Below are positions 60,289 to 64,000 of a stretch of DNA of 64,000 bases, in pieces. The notes beneath the pieces are model-generated. The model was not told the origin of the DNA. It made no database searches and saw only the letters and a list, made by a program, of their open reading frames with translations. The DNA comes from Vespula vulgaris (lineage: Eukaryota; Arthropoda; Insecta; Hymenoptera; Vespidae). The stretch spans positions 2,231,001 through 2,295,000 of the forward strand of contig NC_066594.1 of the NCBI RefSeq assembly GCF_905475345.1, written 5' to 3'. Numbering within the stretch: the first letter of the stretch is position 1; every line of letters starts with the position of its first letter. Made by a program: the position numbers and the translations under genes.

Positions 60289-60960
60289 CTCTCTTTTTCT
60301 CTCTTTCTCTCTCGGTAACCACATCGCGCATCGCGATAACGATAGTAATGACAGTAATAAAAGTAGCGACCTCACCTTTTTGCCGACTGCGCCGCACCGT
60401 TCCGCATCGTTCCACACCGTTCGACTTCTAACTCGTAATCCTTGCATGTAAGTACTTGCGCAGGACGGACGAATGGAAAAATAAGTAGGAAATACGTATA
60501 ATGAGAGAAAAAGAGAAATATATTATAACGTGCACCGATCCTAGTATAAAATCTTTACAGTTAGGAATTTAATCCGATAAAAGGATATTCCCTTTTGATA
60601 ACGATATTATTCATTTCATTTTTCTTTTTCTTTTTCTTTTATATATATATATATATTCATGGATTCAACGAATCAGAGTTATTAACAAGTAAGAGAAGAT
60701 ATTAACGTCAACGAGATGTCATATCTATTATAATCGAAAAACTCGAAGCGTCTTAAATTTATCGTCTTAGAACTTCTCGATAATAAAGTAGAAAAGAGAT
60801 AAATAAAAGAAAAAAGAGAGAGAGAAAGAGAGAGGGAGAGAGAGAGAGAGAGAAAGATATAGAGAGTAAAAGGAAGAGAAAGAAAGAGGAAAGGAGAAAA
60901 TAATAAAAATGGACAATTGCAGTTAAGGCACGCTAGACTGACCCTCGACAATCGTCGTTA
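59580..60960. other. Non-coding; island then AT-rich
   Basis: 59580-59790 is GC-balanced, with an ATG-initiated plus frame of mixed residues. AT-rich sequence runs from 59840 to 60180, CT-rich at 60248-60312, short (TA)n at 60641-60656 and GA-rich at 60815-60856. No gene is supported. Confidence 0.45.
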
Positions 60961-61200
60961 GCTATATTTTGAGAGTCTCATTACGTTATTCTCGGATCGC
61001 GCTTTTCCCTTATTTCCCGCTTTTCCTCCGTTTTCTCTCGGTCGACGCCGTTCGTCGACGTCGACGTCGCCGTTCCCGTTGCCGTTGCCGCCGTCGCTTT
61101 CATTGTGGGAGTCCGCCCATAAAACCCGACCCTTTCCTGTCTCCGTGTGCTGCTCCCTCGTTACCGGAATACGAACACGGATTCTCAGCAAAAAAGAAAG
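60961..61200. other. CpG-rich patch
   Basis: High in CG dinucleotides, with GTCGACGTCGACGTCG-type words at about 61042-61062 and CCGTTG/GCCG words after them. A minus frame across it is Gly/Asn/Asp-rich from the trinucleotide repeat. It could be a promoter-proximal patch or only a degenerate trinucleotide repeat; I cannot decide. Confidence 0.3.
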
Positions 61201-61614
61201 GAATAAGACTCATCAGATTTCGGAACTTCGAAAGAGAACTAAATCGAATCGTTCCGAGTGTGTTCAGGATTCTATTGTTCTTATTCTTTTTTCTTTTCTT
61301 TCCTTCTTCCTTTTTCCTGAAAAAAGAAAAGAGAAAGGAAAAAAAATTATCCACCTATGCAAACGTAAGGGAGAATAATTATAAAAATGATATTGATATT
61401 GAAAAATCTAAAAATGTATAGATATCATATAAAAATGATCTACAGGCTTACGTTGTAACGATTTAAACAAAAAAAAAGAAAAAAGAGCAAAATATAAAAT
61501 ATAAATCAAAACCAGAATCAAGATCAAAATGAAATGAAATGAAATGTCGAGAATATTTGTTTGATAATCACTCTCATTTATGTATACGTATGTATACATA
61601 ATATACAATAATGG

Positions 61615-61654
<40 letters not shown>
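61615..61654. repeat. (TA)n microsatellite
   Basis: Uninterrupted TA run of about 40 bp, then TACATATAAATATA. Confidence 0.9.
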
Positions 61655-61662
<8 letters not shown>

Positions 61663-61955
61663 ATATAAAAAAGAAGGAGAGGGATGAGGAAGTCGGAAGA
61701 TTTCCTCTCAGTGAAACGAGTCGAGCATTGGAGGATCGAGATGCAACGTCCCGGTCGAGACAGGGCATAATTTAACGCGGCCATTGGAGCCAAGGGAGGT
61801 GGGTGGTGGAGGGTACATAACTCGAGCCCGTTCATGGAGCTCGTTCTATTCGAGAGACTTGGCGCCCTCTCGCCCTCTCTCGGATATCTCATCCTCCACC
61901 CTCTCTCTATCGTTCGAGCCATTCTCGCTTCTATCTTTTTTCCCCTTCTCTTTAC

Positions 61956-61958
<3 letters not shown>
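61655..61958. other. Short repeat-poor patch
   Basis: GC-balanced sequence between a TA and a CT tract, including GGCCATTGGAGCC near 61779-61791, an ATTGG word. No coding signal stands out. Confidence 0.35.
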
Positions 61959-61959
<1 letters not shown>

Positions 61960-62011
<52 letters not shown>

Positions 62012-62126
62012 TTCTCGTAATATCGTACGGTCAGACTGAGCCGGACAATGCGTCGCATTCAATTCTACACCCAGCCAGTATAGAAGTCCCGACTGACCAC
62101 AGCAACATCGTGGTGAGAGTAAAACG

Positions 62127-62168
<42 letters not shown>

Positions 62169-62195
62169 AAAAAGAAAGAGAAAAAGTGTATGTGT

Positions 62196-62229
<34 letters not shown>
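61960..62229. repeat. Opposed (CT)n and (GA)n tracts
   Basis: (CT)n at 61960-62004, a 125-bp repeat-free spacer, then (GA)n at 62131-62163 and 62199-62229. The tracts are complementary and could base-pair in RNA. Confidence 0.9.
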
Positions 62230-63436
62230 CCTTCCATGGGATACTCATGTGTCATTTAACTGAAATACCTCCGATGCGTCGAACTGATTTACAGCTGGGG
62301 GAACTCCACGTGTGTAAAAAATACGTCCACACTTTCACCATGTTTGCCATGTTTGGAGCATCGTTGTAATAGGCGAAAGGATAAACGCAAATTTTTTTCC
62401 AAATTTCTTTCTGCGCTCGAAATACGGATTTAATGTCGTCAACCGATTGGATTATTAACTCGTTTGAATATTATTTTAAATTCAATTTGCAAATTGATAT
62501 TTGATCTAATCTAATTAATTCAGACGAATTTTGAAATATCTATATGAAAAAGAATATATACATATATATATAAATTATTATAAAAGGAAAATATTATTAG
62601 TAATATTTTATTGACAAACCATCTAAAAGTCATCATATTAATAGTTGTTGCATTCTAATAATAGACTCATCGCTGCATAAATACATATATAAACTTTTTA
62701 TTGCTATATAATTCAATAAATTTATATAAGTAAATTCATACTCATTCAACGACTGTGTATAAAGTGTATCTACAATTACAGTATCTATTTAGGAGATACA
62801 GGATTCTCGGAGTGAGAGGATCGTGTATCCTGGTAAGAGAATATCAAGAAAGGAATTCGAAATCTCGAGCGTTTGTATACATCGCATGAGATAGTTAATG
62901 GCGATGATCAAACATCGGTAAGTCGTCTGCGTCTAGTCCGCTTGCACTTAGCATTAGAATCGATAACTACATCTTGGTTTGACGTTATAATCAATTACCA
63001 GCACCTCGAGCTACTGGCTATTTGCTTTTAGAAGCCAAGCTTCTCTCAGCATATTTGTACGAACGTCGCGTCCTTCCTATATATTATATATGTGTATATA
63101 TATGTATATATATCTCTGAGTAATCTATATACGTATATATATACGAACATTAGAAATCGATTAAATTCGCAATACCAACTAAGAAATACTAACTATAATA
63201 CCGATTATATGAATCGTTAAGAAACATATTTATTTAATAATTACACTGTTTTAAAAAATTGATTTTTAATGATATAAATAGAAACATGAAAATAAAGAAA
63301 AAAATAAAACAGAAAAAAATTTCATTAATCGTCTCGTCATATTGACGATAATCTGTCAATGAGGAAAAAAGAAAGATCATCGAATAATAACATTTCCTTC
63401 GAAGAAAATTAATTTGTAACGATTTACAGCAGGTAC
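62230..63436. other. Mostly AT-rich non-coding
   Basis: Short GC-balanced stretch at 62240-62370 and 62800-63070, otherwise AT-rich with TATA words at 63078-63145. No gene is supported. Confidence 0.5.
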
Positions 63437-63440
63437 TTAC

Positions 63441-63666
63441 CCACATATATCGTTAATGGCAGGAATAATGTAACACGATATCGGTACACACATAATCAAG
63501 ACTTGCTCGCTTGCATTCGATGTACATAGAGAATATCTAAGCAAGAGGATATACATTAGATCGGGGTGGAACGTATCGAGCAACGGTAATTCCATCGACC
63601 ATGAGCGTGGACTTCTTGGGGACAAATTATTCGAGATATTACTGTTACTTATATATTCGAATATAT
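63441..63666 (-). CDS. Candidate internal exon with both splice signals
   Basis: On minus, a T-rich pyrimidine tract (about 63682-63704) precedes GTGCATGTAG (AG at 63668-63667). The following 226 bp stay open in one frame and end at GG|GTAAGTAC (GT at 63440-63439), a near-consensus donor. The peptide is mixed, for example SPRSPRSWSMELPLLDTFHP and CTSNASEQVLIMCVPIS. Without splicing the frame would stop inside the donor. No family is recognised; an exon of a non-coding transcript is also possible. Confidence 0.3.
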
Positions 63667-64000
63667 CTACATGCACGAAGTTGTAAAAAAAAAGAAAAAG
63701 ATCATTAAAAATTTTAGAGAAAATTCCTCTTGAAAGATATATGAAATAAAATAATCAAAAATAGATCGAAAAGAAGAAACGTCACTGGACACTTACACGT
63801 CGACCTTCTTAATTTCTATCTTAAAAAAAAAAAAAAGAAGAAAAAAATTATTAACGTTATTTTATTAACGAACAAATTCGTAGCAACGAGAACGTTCGTT
63901 AATCAATAATAATAGTAAAAATGATTAAAACGTAAACGAGAGACGCCAATGGATTCGCGAGTATGGAAGCAATAATCATCTCGACGAGGCATTCTATCGA
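63667..64000. other. AT-rich end of window
   Basis: AT-rich with A-runs (63685-63694, 63822-63835); no gene seen. Confidence 0.55.

Noticed and set aside
61834..62259. 141-codon plus-strand frame
   Set aside because: Ser/Leu then Arg/Glu runs come from the opposed CT and GA tracts. No domain is seen.

Overview
The window looks like nuclear DNA of an insect, most likely a hymenopteran. It is AT-rich, yet CpG is not depleted (many CGAA, CGTC and TCG words). It carries very dense (CT)n/(GA)n microsatellites plus tetramer and pentamer tracts, and it has no operons, ribosome-binding sites or long single-frame genes. The species and the identity of any nearby gene cannot be read from the sequence. 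I found no confidently recognisable protein-coding gene. The window is best read as a gene desert or the inside of a very long intron.

Layout: 1-4560 is non-coding DNA with simple repeats, including a possible recursive-splice site at 2919. Positions 4560-8970 hold the dominant structure, a tandem array of about 33 copies of a 129-bp unit. Its core is highly homogenised, its edges are decayed, it has higher-order repeats, and its unit length of 3x43 keeps a 43-codon frame open on the minus strand. A degenerate, possibly copia-type coding remnant (9145-9391, minus) and a plausible small exon (9841-9996, minus) follow. From 10 kb to 64 kb, microsatellites alternate with islands of complex, GC-balanced sequence. 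These islands hold palindromes, hairpins and transcription-factor-like words: an RFX X-box, several POU octamers, paired SOX-like sites, and an E-box next to a CRE. They look like conserved regulatory elements, but only a cross-species alignment could show that.

A few short open segments next to plausible splice signals, or running from ATG to stop with mixed composition, are listed as candidate exons or ORFs at low confidence: 12682-13020(-), 20025-20222(+), 33767-34020(-), 37413-37766(+), 38813-38991(-), 59391-59579(-), 63441-63666(-). They are on both strands and do not assemble into one obvious gene. Most other open frames in the window are Ser/Leu, Arg/Glu or Val/Cys runs produced by dinucleotide repeats. 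The most unusual object is the 129-bp array: almost all of its variation between copies is confined to about 34 bp, while about 95 bp is nearly invariant.
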